This document shows positions 8,507-19,200 of a stretch of 64,000 nucleotides of DNA, in pieces (position 1 is the stretch's first letter; each line of letters begins with the position of its first letter). The notes under the pieces are model-generated. The model did no database searches. It saw only the letters and a list, made by a program, of their open reading frames with translations, and had not been told where the DNA came from. A program made the translations under genes and the position numbers. Origin of the DNA: Parabacteroides goldsteinii DSM 19448 = WAL 12034 (GTDB lineage Bacteria > Bacteroidota > Bacteroidia > Bacteroidales > Tannerellaceae); NCBI RefSeq assembly GCF_000969835.1, contig NZ_KQ033912.1:778620-842619 (forward strand), in the 5' to 3' direction.

Positions 8507-10945
8507 CTAAGATTTAATTTGTTTAAATCTAAACTGATTTTTTCCCTTAAATAGTTTTATTTTATTTCCTGATTGATTACTATCAACAGAAAAAACAAAA
8601 TATTTATCTGGCAATATAAATTCAACATCCTTATCTGTATCAGAATACAAAACTAAGAAAATTTCTCCTTTATCTAAATCCCAGCTAAACTTATCTACTT
8701 TGACAACACCTCTCAACAATATATTACTCAAAGAACCTCTTCTCCATGTTTTTGGCAAAGCAGGCAATATATCAATCTTATCATTCCAAGAAAAAATCAA
8801 CGAATTATTTATAACATCAGGTATTGTTCCTACAGGATCAAAACCAAAGCCCCTTAATCCAGGCCAATATGAAATCATAAAATTGGGATATATATAATTA
8901 CCTGATACAAGAAGATCAAATACATATTGAATAATATCTCCTCTTCCCAGTCTGGCAGCACACTGGAGCTGATTCATGAGACCATGAGTAATATGATTAC
9001 TGTCTGGATTATCATTATTATTTAACCAATGCAATACTTTTTCTTCAAAAGCTTTACATGAAGCATTCCACATAATAGTATCACTACGGTCAAATTCACA
9101 AAACTGATAAAGTGGAAGAAGATGAGAATGGTGCCTATGATTAGGGTTTTCTCTTACCCCTTCAACAGTCCACTCACTGAAAACCCCGGAAGCATTGATT
9201 TTATACTCGGGCATTTTTTTTAGCATCATTTCCCATTTGGGGATATTATCGGACTCGATACCCAATATTCGAGATGATTTTATAAGGTTAGTTAAAACAT
9301 TTTTTGCAACAGCCACGTCAAATGTTGAATTCATATACAATAAATCATCCTGTTCTGGAGAATAGGATATAAAAAAACGATATTTACCATTTTCATCTTC
9401 AGTTCCAGCCAACAGATCTTCATAAAACAAAGCACTTTCTTTCAACAAAGGAACAACTCTATCTCTCAAAAAAGACTTATCGCCTGTAAATAAATAATAA
9501 TCATAGAAAAAATGCAACATCCATCCCATAGTTCCAATTGCCAGTTCACCCGGCCAATTTCCCCAATGTAAATACAAAGGAGTATTAGAAGCACGAGGAT
9601 TAGATACAATTCCTCTACAATTATACATTTTAAGTGCATTTGTTCTACAATCCTCAACCCACGATTCTATTAGTTTAAAATATCCCTCCATAAGTTCAGG
9701 CATATTACAACTCATCAACGATTGAATTTCAAGTTGAATATTAGAATCCAATGTATAATCACCACTCCATTCAGGATTCCATGTTCCAGTCCATAAACCT
9801 TGAAGATTCGCTGGTTTATTATTCGTACTACAAACAATAAGATAACGACATGCGTCATAAAGATAAGAAATAAATTCGGGAGAAGCTTGTCTATCATTAC
9901 GACACATTTGCAATAATTTCAATGTATTTATTTCAGATCGTCCTTTATCGTCATTTCCCAATGATAGTTCAACTCGTCCAAACAATTCAGAATGCAACAA
10001 AGAATGGGCTTTAAGTAATTCTTTATAATCCGTTTGAAGCCTATCCATACAATTATGTATATCTGTCAACTTATCAGAATTTGTATTGGATGAAAAATCA
10101 GGATTTGATGGATTATAAGCCCATGCTTCGCTCAACTCCTTTGAAAGAGGAGACTTCCATGGTCTGATCTGTATAAAAAGAAGAATCTTATCCGAATTGT
10201 GAACTTCAATATCATTTCCTTTGACTTCCAATCTTCCACCCAACGGAATAATACGTACTACATTTTCATATCCTCCCTTACCTTTATCATAAACCACATG
10301 CGCCCTCAGTTCATTATTAAAGGCACTTTTCTTAACGGATACCAGGTCGTGTCCCAATGACAAAGAGAAAGTTCCCCCAACTTTACCTTTAGGACCATTT
10401 ATTTCCATAACACCGACACTATCTTTTCTCGAAATAAACAGTCTGCGATTCCATTTTTCCCCATACTTATCAGTCCAAGAAACAGCAAGTTCTCCCGTAC
10501 TAAAATTTTCTGACATTTCATAGTCTGTATATTCCCTACCCCTCAGAGAATCTTTTATCTGAAGTGAAAAACCGGGATGAAACGGGTCTGTCCATGATAT
10601 TGTCTTACCTGTTTTCTTCAATATTTCTGCATGAAATACCGATGGAGCCATATTCCCTGAATCCAAAGCTTTCTTTTTTAATTCATCAAAACAAGTTCTA
10701 AGATCAGGTACTATCTCTTTTGTACCCAATGGTAGATAAAGTTCATTATGGGTAAATACAATTTCCTCACAAATAGGATTACCAAACATAATCGCTCCCA
10801 TAATACCATTTCCGGTCAACATGCCTTCTTGCCATATAGATGCAGGTTTATCCGTCTTAGACCCTATAAATAAATCATCATTTCCATAGGCTGAAACAGC
10901 CAAGGACAAAGAGATTATTAAAGAAAAAAATCTAACTAAACACAT
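8507..10945 (-). CDS. GH95-family glycosidase (fucosidase/galactosidase type)
   Basis: An 812-residue secreted protein (signal peptide MCLVRFFSLIISLSLAVSAYG). The N-terminal beta-sandwich of GH95 begins at LTGNGIMGAIMFGNP; the (alpha/alpha)6 barrel contains NLQGLWTGTWNP, the SPEQDD segment and HRHHSHLLPLYQF, all recognisable GH95 landmarks. Family enzymes remove alpha-1,2-fucose or alpha-galactose by inversion. The N-x-N pair that assists catalysis in characterised members reads D-S-N here (YTLDSNIQ), so specificity or mechanism may differ. The gene is conspicuously AT-rich compared with its neighbours at 1-8 kb and 12.3-15.3 kb. It begins 13 bases after the acyltransferase gene. Confidence 0.82.
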   Translation of the reverse strand: MCLVRFFSLIISLSLAVSAYGNDDLFIGSKTDKPASIWQEGMLTGNGIMGAIMFGNPICEEIVFTHNELYLPLGTKEIVPDLRTCFDELKKKALDSGNMAPSVFHAEILKKTGKTISWTDPFHPGFSLQIKDSLRGREYTDYEMSENFSTGELAVSWTDKYGEKWNRRLFISRKDSVGVMEINGPKGKVGGTFSLSLGHDLVSVKKSAFNNELRAHVVYDKGKGGYENVVRIIPLGGRLEVKGNDIEVHNSDKILLFIQIRPWKSPLSKELSEAWAYNPSNPDFSSNTNSDKLTDIHNCMDRLQTDYKELLKAHSLLHSELFGRVELSLGNDDKGRSEINTLKLLQMCRNDRQASPEFISYLYDACRYLIVCSTNNKPANLQGLWTGTWNPEWSGDYTLDSNIQLEIQSLMSCNMPELMEGYFKLIESWVEDCRTNALKMYNCRGIVSNPRASNTPLYLHWGNWPGELAIGTMGWMLHFFYDYYLFTGDKSFLRDRVVPLLKESALFYEDLLAGTEDENGKYRFFISYSPEQDDLLYMNSTFDVAVAKNVLTNLIKSSRILGIESDNIPKWEMMLKKMPEYKINASGVFSEWTVEGVRENPNHRHHSHLLPLYQFCEFDRSDTIMWNASCKAFEEKVLHWLNNNDNPDSNHITHGLMNQLQCAARLGRGDIIQYVFDLLVSGNYIYPNFMISYWPGLRGFGFDPVGTIPDVINNSLIFSWNDKIDILPALPKTWRRGSLSNILLRGVVKVDKFSWDLDKGEIFLVLYSDTDKDVEFILPDKYFVFSVDSNQSGNKIKLFKGKNQFRFKQIKS

Positions 10946-10958
10946 AACACATCATTTA

Positions 10959-12080
10959 TTATACCTTAAAAAATAATTTATGCTTATAGCAATAATACAA
11001 AATTAGAAAAACTATCAATACATGACCAAACTCATACAAAACACTATAATATTCCCCTAAATAACTATTGAATCCATGCAACCAATAGTTTCTTAATGAG
11101 GATGTGTCTAATGTATTATAAAGCATATATGCCAAGATAGAATTCATGCCATAAATCTTTAGCCATTTCAAATATTTGCCATTTTTACATACATCTACCC
11201 AATAATAAAAAACAAGCATCAACAGAATAGAAATACCGGACGACAAAAACATCATCGAACTAGTCCACAACCTTTTTATTACAGGTTCTATAAAAGATAA
11301 TCCCATAGCAACAAGTAGACTAACCATTCCGGCAATTCCCATAATTCTCAATTTCCGTTTGTCGGACAATTCTGATTTCAACAAACATCCTATCAATGTG
11401 CCACTCAACACCGTAGCCGTAAAGTTCAGCGTACTATATATCCAACTAATATGATACCAATCAGCAAAGACAATCTGTCCTGTTTCAGACACCGATGCTC
11501 CATATAAGAAACGTCCTAAAATAGTTCTATCAATCTGCTCCGCTATATTTTCTCCGGGGAGGTAACCACCCGTTAATAACATACCCATGGTATAAATAAT
11601 CGGCAATAATAAAAAGACGACAAACAAGGTACGCATTGAGAATAAAAGATATAATATGGCAGAAAAAAGATATCCCATCGCAATCGCCTGTAAAGTATCA
11701 GTATACAGATATAAAGTATTCACATTCAAATCGAGCAAATTACCTTGCATAATTGCACCAAAAATCCAAAGCAGAATGACTCGTTTTGATACCCTTCTAA
11801 CCACTTGCCCTATTTCACCTTCGCCGCTTTTATACTTCGCCAAAGCATAAGGAATGGAAGTTCCCGCCATAAATAGGAATAAAGGCATAATCTGATCCCA
11901 TAAATGAAAGCCCTCCCATTCAACATGGGTAAAAAGAGACTGGTAAATTGTACCAACCCAGCTATCTTTTCCCATGACTTGTGCCCAACGCATAAATACC
12001 GGCTGAAAACAGACCAATATGAAAAGATCCATTCCTCTTAAAATATCCAACGACTCTAACCGCTTTTGCTTAATTCCCAT
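10959..12080 (-). CDS. HGSNAT-like (DUF5009) multi-pass membrane acyltransferase
   Basis: A 373-residue integral membrane protein with about ten hydrophobic helices. The opening RLESLDILRGMDLFILVCF is the signature of the DUF5009/COG4299 group, which includes human heparan-alpha-glucosaminide N-acetyltransferase. That enzyme moves an acetyl group across a membrane onto terminal glucosamine, producing the substrate of NAGLU. Here the gene heads an operon whose third gene is the NAGLU homologue GH89. A histidine in EGFHLWDQIMP may be the acetyl-carrying residue by analogy. The gene is AT-rich. The promoter carries site B. The actual acyl acceptor in this bacterium is not known. Confidence 0.78.
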   Translation of the reverse strand: MGIKQKRLESLDILRGMDLFILVCFQPVFMRWAQVMGKDSWVGTIYQSLFTHVEWEGFHLWDQIMPLFLFMAGTSIPYALAKYKSGEGEIGQVVRRVSKRVILLWIFGAIMQGNLLDLNVNTLYLYTDTLQAIAMGYLFSAILYLLFSMRTLFVVFLLLPIIYTMGMLLTGGYLPGENIAEQIDRTILGRFLYGASVSETGQIVFADWYHISWIYSTLNFTATVLSGTLIGCLLKSELSDKRKLRIMGIAGMVSLLVAMGLSFIEPVIKRLWTSSMMFLSSGISILLMLVFYYWVDVCKNGKYLKWLKIYGMNSILAYMLYNTLDTSSLRNYWLHGFNSYLGEYYSVLYEFGHVLIVFLILYYCYKHKLFFKV

Positions 12081-12106
12081 TATTCACCTTAATTATTATG
12101 ACAATT

Positions 12107-12166
12107 CAAATTTAAAAAGAAGAAATGATAAACACATACAAAACCATATTATAGCACTATTTTGAA
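12107..12166 (-). promoter_or_regulatory. Site B copy 1 with -7 box, promoter of the HGSNAT/GH95/GH89 operon
   Basis: On the minus strand TTCAAAATAGTGCTATAAT (12166-12148) is followed after exactly 33 nt by the -7 box TAAATTTG (12114-12107). The leader to the ATG at 12080 is about 20 nt. The 19-bp element and the 33-nt spacing are identical at two other promoters (27823-27882 and 28840-28899). Confidence 0.82.
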
Positions 12167-12199
12167 ACATATTTCATTTTGATGTCATAGTTAGTTGTA

Positions 12200-12245
12200 A
12201 AAACAAAAAAGGTAGCCAAGCACCATTAAGGGAACTGACTACCTT
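12200..12245 (-). terminator. Rho-independent terminator of the DUF6067-type gene
   Basis: On the minus strand AGGTAG (12244-12239) pairs with CTACCT (12215-12210), followed by a long T run broken by one G. It ends the transcript of the gene at 12300-15347. Confidence 0.8.
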
Positions 12246-12299
12246 TCCTTTTATCTCAGTCAATCACTATTTCAAATTTACAACCGTCAGTATGGCCTT

Positions 12300-15200
12300 C
12301 TACATACCTTCCGACAAAACAATCAACCAGCCTCGTTTCGGATCGACCGGAATCAGGCCACTTGGATTAAACTCACACGCTTCCTGGAAATCGGTGACTG
12401 CCGGTGCTTGCATACGGACAGATGATGGATTCAAACCTAACTGTTTCCAGTCGATATTCAGTTTTACCAGCTTCTTAGCTTTGGAATAATTACCGATTGA
12501 CAAAAGCGTCTTTCCGTCTTTCACATAAGCCGTCACCTTCACCTCCTTATCCGAAGTGGTCACAGCCGGATTCTTTTCCCAAAAACCAACTATCTTCGAA
12601 TCCATAATTCCAAATTCGTCCCATAATTTCCAAATATATTGTGGATCACAAACAACCCCATCCGTCATCCAAGGCTGGCGGACCGTCATGCCATATTGCA
12701 TACCCAACCATTTATTGCCACCGCCATGCAACATATCTCCCATCAACCCGAACGGAATACCGGACACTTCCACCAGCCAATTCACCGGAGACATCTCGCT
12801 ATACATGAAACTTTCGCCAAACCAAAGCTTATCCACGTAAGGAAAATATTCGGCATACTGGATGGCTGGGCCACGCGAGAAACCGGTATTTGAATGCAAG
12901 TCAATGAGACACCCCGGCTTTACCTCTTCCATCACACGGCGCATACGTTTCAACATATCACGCCCGAAAGCCACATCATCCAAATACAACCCGTCTATAC
13001 CGGTATGTTGTACCATCCAAGCCAATCCTTCTACGTAATAATTATACCAACGTGAGTCGCCTGTGGCTGTCAAAACGGAAGCGTCAGCTGCCACACCTAA
13101 ATGCAGGTCGTCCAAATGTTGATACCATTGGGGCGTATAATCGGTCACATAATGTTCCCTACACCAAGGAGTCCCTCCCCCCTTGCCTCCTTGCAGAATC
13201 TCGTCTCCCAAACTGCGCAATGCCCATATCTCAGGAACAACATTCGTCAACTCACGGATTGTATAATAAATTTTCACCTTACATCCCTTGCCATGCCACT
13301 CATCTGCAAAGTCTTTTATTTTGTCTGCTGTAATGAACGGATAATTGATAAATGGATTCAAATAGTTGGCATGATGCACATTGATGATTTTAACGCCAGA
13401 TTTCAGGTTCTCTTCACCCGGAATCGGATACTCGGCACTATGGTAGTACCGATCTGTAAACTGGCTGTGACTATTCGCTTTCTTTACAGGAGTGATCAGC
13501 AAGGCTAAATCAAACACCAGTTCTTCACCCGCTTTAAGAAAACGCTCACCGCTGTATACCGTAGCCGTTGTCTGGTTTCCACTACGGTTGATACGGAAAC
13601 CACCTTTGCCCTCGTTATACCAACTTACAGGATAAGCCGGGCGGTACAAGTTCAGCAAAGGGCCGGTATAACTTGCCCCGCGCAGTTCGCAATGAATGCC
13701 GGCCTTTTCAGACCCACACCAGAAACTGTCGAAAGGCCACAACCAAGAAGCGCTTTTGGAGGTAGGAATGGATACGGCATAATCATGCTCCGTCTTTCCC
13801 GGTGTCTCCCAACCTCCGGAATAATTGGTCGGTGTTTCCTGCCCAGGCAAACCCAATCCCATAAAATAGGGGGCTGCTTCACTTTTCATCGGTATTTCCA
13901 GCCTGATGTCTTCAATCAACAAATCTTTTTTAGGAGTAACGGTATATACGTAGTTGATCCAGCCATCAAACTCCATCGTGCCGTTGCAAACCAACGCTAT
14001 CTCTTCATCTTCCGCTTTCCAGGTCCCCGACATTTTCCCTTCGGATTCTCCAGACAGTTCGAGTGTCCCATCCAAATTCTTTTCTCCTGAAGAAGTACGA
14101 ATGACAAAACGTATGGGAGAAGCCAGCAATTCGTGCCCCCACGAATTAATCGATGATGGCAAAGCAGTCTGCATATCAAGCGAAACCGTACGTCCCAGAC
14201 AAGAGACCCGATTATCAGATAAAGACATCGCAGAATACCCTTCGGTCGGTTTGTCACTAATTCCACGGGTCGAATTGAGCCAACGCAAGCGGCTGTGACG
14301 CCATGGCTCACCATCGCCACGGTCAGCCAACATTTTACCAGACACTTCCAATTCTATTTCCACAGGGACGGCATATCCGGTTTCATCCTTCAATGTAACC
14401 ACGCCTTTATAAGTTCCGCTGGGTTGGTTTGTTTTCAAATCCACTCCGAACCACAATGGCTGGACGGCATCCGGAGCTACGCTTACCTGTTTGGTGAACG
14501 GTTTGCCCTTCGGATTCACTCCGTTTATATTGAAACAAGTGATCGCTTCTGCCGGAATCACATTGTTACCACTTTTCAAACAAGTTGTCTCATAAGTAAC
14601 ACTTTTCAGCGTTTGGTCTCCAGCCCATACCCCCAGTTGGAAAGCATAATATTCATTAGGCTGAGCAACTCCTTTGAAAGAAAAACGTTCCTGCCCTTGT
14701 AACCATTTGTAAGGGACATTCGTTTTCATCCGCACAGGATTGGAACGATCTTCAGGGAAGACCAAGAAACGACCGAGATTGGCTTGCCGGTAATTGGCTT
14801 TTTCTTCAGCCGAAGCGGCAATCTCCATAGGGTAGAAACTGTCAAAATGCGTACGCGATTCCACACGGACAACTGTGACTTCCGGAAGCTGCCCACCTGA
14901 AACCTCTGACGATGTTACAGCCAGCCATTGCTTGTCCGGATCCTCTTCTTTAGGCTCATATCCTAGAGAATAATAGCCACGCTCTCTCTGTACTTGGTAA
15001 GGCAGGTAATAGAAGAAATAAGTTCCCTTCTTCTTGACGGGACCAAACAAAATTTCACATCGTTCATTATTGACCTCAAGTCGTTGGATGTTACGAATCG
15101 TATCACCTGTTTCTGCTTCGACAATCAGAAAACGGCGTTTCTCTACCTCCTTATCTGGGCGCCGCCAGTCAAAGGATAGCTTGACAACTTCAGCTGGAGC

Positions 15201-15347
15201 GTTAACTGCCAGTACAGCACGATGGTTTCCCAAAGATTCGTTCCACGGAGTCTCAGCCACTGCATACGTATAAGGAGCCTGTGGCATATTCCGGCTGCAC
15301 CCAATTCCTATACAAGCAACGAATGCATACAGTAATAAATGTTTCAT
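12300..15347 (-). CDS. DUF6067-type putative glycoside hydrolase, lipoprotein
   Basis: A 1015-residue secreted protein. The ATG at 15347 gives a hydrophobic leader ending near GIGCS, suggesting a lipoprotein. Residues up to about 420 look like beta-sandwich modules. The C-terminal half resembles a TIM barrel with GIDGLYLDDVAFG, a typical strand carrying acidic residues after beta-strand 4, and IDLHSNTGF. This matches the DUF6067 proteins that occur in polysaccharide loci of Bacteroidales and are treated as glycoside hydrolases (GH123-N-like architecture). No characterised activity can be assigned from sequence alone. It is monocistronic, and a decayed insertion sequence begins less than 20 bases upstream of the start codon, so its native promoter has probably been displaced. 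Confidence 0.65.
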   Translation of the reverse strand: MKHLLLYAFVACIGIGCSRNMPQAPYTYAVAETPWNESLGNHRAVLAVNAPAEVVKLSFDWRRPDKEVEKRRFLIVEAETGDTIRNIQRLEVNNERCEILFGPVKKKGTYFFYYLPYQVQRERGYYSLGYEPKEEDPDKQWLAVTSSEVSGGQLPEVTVVRVESRTHFDSFYPMEIAASAEEKANYRQANLGRFLVFPEDRSNPVRMKTNVPYKWLQGQERFSFKGVAQPNEYYAFQLGVWAGDQTLKSVTYETTCLKSGNNVIPAEAITCFNINGVNPKGKPFTKQVSVAPDAVQPLWFGVDLKTNQPSGTYKGVVTLKDETGYAVPVEIELEVSGKMLADRGDGEPWRHSRLRWLNSTRGISDKPTEGYSAMSLSDNRVSCLGRTVSLDMQTALPSSINSWGHELLASPIRFVIRTSSGEKNLDGTLELSGESEGKMSGTWKAEDEEIALVCNGTMEFDGWINYVYTVTPKKDLLIEDIRLEIPMKSEAAPYFMGLGLPGQETPTNYSGGWETPGKTEHDYAVSIPTSKSASWLWPFDSFWCGSEKAGIHCELRGASYTGPLLNLYRPAYPVSWYNEGKGGFRINRSGNQTTATVYSGERFLKAGEELVFDLALLITPVKKANSHSQFTDRYYHSAEYPIPGEENLKSGVKIINVHHANYLNPFINYPFITADKIKDFADEWHGKGCKVKIYYTIRELTNVVPEIWALRSLGDEILQGGKGGGTPWCREHYVTDYTPQWYQHLDDLHLGVAADASVLTATGDSRWYNYYVEGLAWMVQHTGIDGLYLDDVAFGRDMLKRMRRVMEEVKPGCLIDLHSNTGFSRGPAIQYAEYFPYVDKLWFGESFMYSEMSPVNWLVEVSGIPFGLMGDMLHGGGNKWLGMQYGMTVRQPWMTDGVVCDPQYIWKLWDEFGIMDSKIVGFWEKNPAVTTSDKEVKVTAYVKDGKTLLSIGNYSKAKKLVKLNIDWKQLGLNPSSVRMQAPAVTDFQEACEFNPSGLIPVDPKRGWLIVLSEGM

Positions 15348-15364
15348 GACATACAAAAAATAAT

Positions 15365-16249
15365 TAATGCGAATCTGAAGTTGAAAATCACTTCTGATTC
15401 TCGATTTAAATGTTTGTAATTCTGTTAATTATCTCATTGCTTTATTTCACAATCTCCTTAAAAACCAGTATATTAGAAGAATAAAATTACTCATTTTTCT
15501 AAATTATGATTCCCTAGGAGAAAAAGTTAAAACTAATAGGTTTGTATATGTATATCTGTGATGTCTATAAGTCCTCTCTGCGTTTCTACTGCCAGAGATA
15601 CTTCGGCATCAAGGAAATACATACTTTCGCCAAGGAGTATCTGTTATCATGGTTCCCAAAACATCCGTCTTATCAAACGTTCTGTATACGCCTAAATATG
15701 CTTTCAGAAGCATTTAAAGAACTGGTGGAAATCATGATACAATCATTCAAGCCCAAGGATTACGACTCTCTCATATCCATTGTAGATTCCATGCCGATTT
15801 TGACCTGTAAAGGAAAAAAACATACCTTTCCCGGAGATGATAACTCTGACATCGGCTTCAGACAACGACCTAACCGTATTCAAAAACGAATGCGTGCCAT
15901 ACCTGTCCGGAAAGACCGTACTTGCAGACAAGATTTACAGCGACTTCTCTTTCTTTAATGAAAGCAATCCGGTTAAAGTGCTTACTCCACATAAGGAGAT
16001 TAAGGGAGAACCGGAAGTACTCAAACAGAGGGAGAAAGCCGCCAGAGACCTTTTCTCACAAGCCGTTTCAAAAGTCAGGACAACCTATCGAATCCTTTTT
16101 CAACTGGTTGAATGAAAAATAGATATTCAAAGAGCGTCTAAAGTAAGAGCTACCAAGGGACTGTTTGTACACACCTTTGGAAAGTTGGCCATTGCTCTAC
16201 TTACTTATGTTAATTTTTGAATCAGGTCGCCAACTCCTGATTCGCATGA
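15365..16249 (+). mobile_element. Decayed insertion sequence (DDE transposase), about 0.9 kb
   Basis: The left end ATGCGAATCTGAAGTTG (from 15367) and the complement of the right end, ATGCGAATCAGGAGTTG (from 16247), match at 15 of 17 positions, so terminal inverted repeats can still be seen. Each end carries its own small palindrome; the right one is GAATCAGG/CCTGATTC at 16219-16243. TAATTA flanks both sides (15361-15366 and 16250-16255), a possible target-site trace although the right copy is separated by a few bases. The boundaries are approximate. The interior holds only a broken transposase gene. It accounts for the gap between 15347 and 16274. Confidence 0.7.
15542..16220 (+). pseudogene. 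Transposase pseudogene, several frameshifts
   Basis: Transposase-like residues continue in three frames. The first part (15542 to about 15840) contains IVDSMPILTCKGKK, a DDE-type first motif. The middle (about 15837-16080) reads GKTVLADKIYSDFSFF. The last part has PIESFFNWLNEK and then, in another frame, DIQRASKVRATKGLFVHTF down to the TGA at 16218-16220. The order of motifs resembles IS982/IS4-type DDE transposases, but the family is not certain. At least two frame changes and a truncated middle mean it is inactive. Confidence 0.8.
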
Positions 16250-16273
16250 ATAATTAGCCAAGCCCAAGCGGCT

Positions 16274-19200
16274 TCAACAGTAAATAAATACACTCAGTAT
16301 CCGTTTAAAGAAATCGTAATTATCCCGTATCAAGATATAATCCCGATCTTCAAACAAAACTTCAAAAGGTAAAGCATCAGGTTGCACAAATGGTGTTTGA
16401 ATGATAGCTTCGGCATCTGTATAACGATTGTTCCAAATGGCTTCACACCAACGATTCGGCAACAGGCCAGAACAGAATGATTGCAATTGTTTCCACATCT
16501 CTGTTGCTTCAGTAGATTTCCCCAAGTTTCTCAATGCTATCAATGTATAGACATTCATCACCGAATTGGCTTCCCTAAACACATTATCAAAGGCTATTTT
16601 CTCCAACACCTCTTGATCCGGTCTCTTCTGCAGATAAGAAATATACCAAACAAGCAAATCTTCCATCCGTTCATCCACCATTGCCTGATAAGGCTTTCCC
16701 ACGCCCAAGTTTTCCGGCCATAAACGCGCCATTCTGATTTGCTTCAACGCAGCACGATACTGACCTGATTTTATCATTTGGATTGCGCAGTTCAAATTAG
16801 CTTCACGCCAGATATTTCTACCGGCCAAAGAACCTTCATTGGGAAGGATAACAATACCTTCAAGTAAACGGACTGCATCTTGCGGATGCCGAGCTATGGA
16901 ATAGGCATTGGCCAAAAGCAGATTAATATACGAATTACCCTGATCTTTTTTCCGGTATCCTTCCAATAACGCAACGGTTTTATCCGGCCGTTTTTGTTGC
17001 AAATAATGTTTTCCCAGCTCCAAATAGCAAACATACTGTTCGGGAGCCAACTGAAGAGCCCGCAAATAATCACTTTCTTCGTGACTTACTTGCAAGGCGC
17101 GAGTCAGATAAAAAGCGTAGAAATCCGGTTTCCCAGCCAAAGCTTGCATATAAGAGGTTGCTTCTTTATTCCGATTCATAGACAGATATAGTAATGCTAA
17201 ATAATAATCCGCTTTCCAAGCAGAAAGATGGGTCGAACAAACCCAACGCAAACAGCATTCTTCTTGCGCTCCATGCGGATAGACCAAGGATGCCGGCAAA
17301 TCTTCTGACTTTTTAATATAATCCAAAGCTTTATCTTCTTCACCTTCCATATGATATAACCAAGCCAAACGATACAATAAAAGCGGATGAGTATGTGCCA
17401 CAGATTCTAATATAAATGTGGTCTCATTATTCATTCCCAACTCCTGATAGAAATCAGCTATGCGCAACACCGTATCATAACTGTATTCATTACGTATCTG
17501 CTGCAAATTATGCCGGGCTACTTCCCGATTCATGCGGACACGCTCATAGTTTGCTATATAATTCAAAGGATCCTTGTCCAAAACATAATCCAACAATGCC
17601 AGCCTCTTTTTTGCATCCTCTTGCTTGACCACGGCCAATTGCATACAAGCTTTCAAATCCAGGGAGGAACTCTGTATACATTTTTCCAATAAACGGGTTG
17701 CCGAAGCCTTATCTCCTTTCTTATAATACAACAAAGCCAAATGCCTCGCAGCCAAACCTTGATAAGTGCCCGACTGCATAGCAACGGAATAGGCATCTAT
17801 CGCATCGGCCAAACGCATTTCTATTTCGGCTATCCGTGCAAAATTAAAATTGGCTTGTGCATTATATGTATCAACAGACAACGCTTTTCTTAACAAACTA
17901 TCGGCTTCTTGAAGTCGGTTGCTTTCGATGTATATTTCAGCCAGTTCATTGAGGGATGGTACAAAATAGGGTTCTAAAGCGAGTGATTGTTGATACAACA
18001 AGACAGCTCTCTCTCCAAAGTTCTGGCGTCCAAACTCGCGAGCCTGCAAATATAGCCCGTATGCCGACTGATGATTAAATGCCGCAGATAATTCCATTGG
18101 ACGATTGGTTGGCGTTTCCTGAAGCGAAGTGTCATAAAGCAGGCCACCATTCCAATAAACCCGGTAGTCGGATTCGTTCCATTTTTCAGGCAATTTACAT
18201 TCTTTGATTTCAGTAGGATTCAAATGTACGGCATAATCTACAGACACTCCTTCACCTGTCCGAATTTCCAATTTGCCGTCAAGTGGACTTACTGCATATA
18301 CCTTTATGGTTCGTTGTTCCGGCTGGATATGATAAGCCAACTGTGGATTGGCAAACGACAAACCTCCTATTTGCTGGTACGGGAACCAATATTCACTCCA
18401 TTCGTAAACAGTTCCGGGCTTCATTGACATGTGCTTAAACGGAGTTTTATAAGATGTCCCAATGCTTTGATTGAACAATTTACCAGATTGAACTTCAGAA
18501 TATTGACCATCTTTATCAGTCAGCAAATCTTCCCATACCATACCATAACGAGACAACCCCCAAATCCATATTTTCTTACCAAGCTTATCTTCTTTTGGAG
18601 AATAATGAGCCAAGCCAAAATCATCTCTATGCCAATAGGTTCCCCAGAAGTCAGCATTATTACCCAAAACATGATATGATTTATAATGTCCGAAATTATT
18701 TTCTTCATAACAATCAATCCGGTGGCCCTGTTCCATCGGCCACGGCTTCGCTTTTCCATCATGGGTCAGATAGGTATTCCCTGGAAAGTAATATTGCAAA
18801 TCTCCCTCAGTCTTAATACCCGCATTCATCCATTGATAAAACGGCTTTTCCGATGATGTACCGTTATACCAAAGAACGCGAGTTTCCACATAAGCTGATT
18901 CTGCCGGAAGTATAATCTGCACGCGCCAATCAGTACCCAATGAAACATCAGTTCCACCTATGATACACAACGCATTACCAGAATCATCTTGTTTAATCTT
19001 ATAATCAACAGCTGACGAACACCAAGGCGCATGTCCGATAATCCCGAAATTCATTTCCAATCCTCCTGATGTCCACGGTCCTCGTGAAGATACATCACGA
19101 AACTTGACAACATGATTATAATACAAAAACTCCTTTCCTGTCTTTTTATCAACAGCGCCCCAAATTTTTCCTCCAATATCTGGAGCTACCCAAAGTTTGA

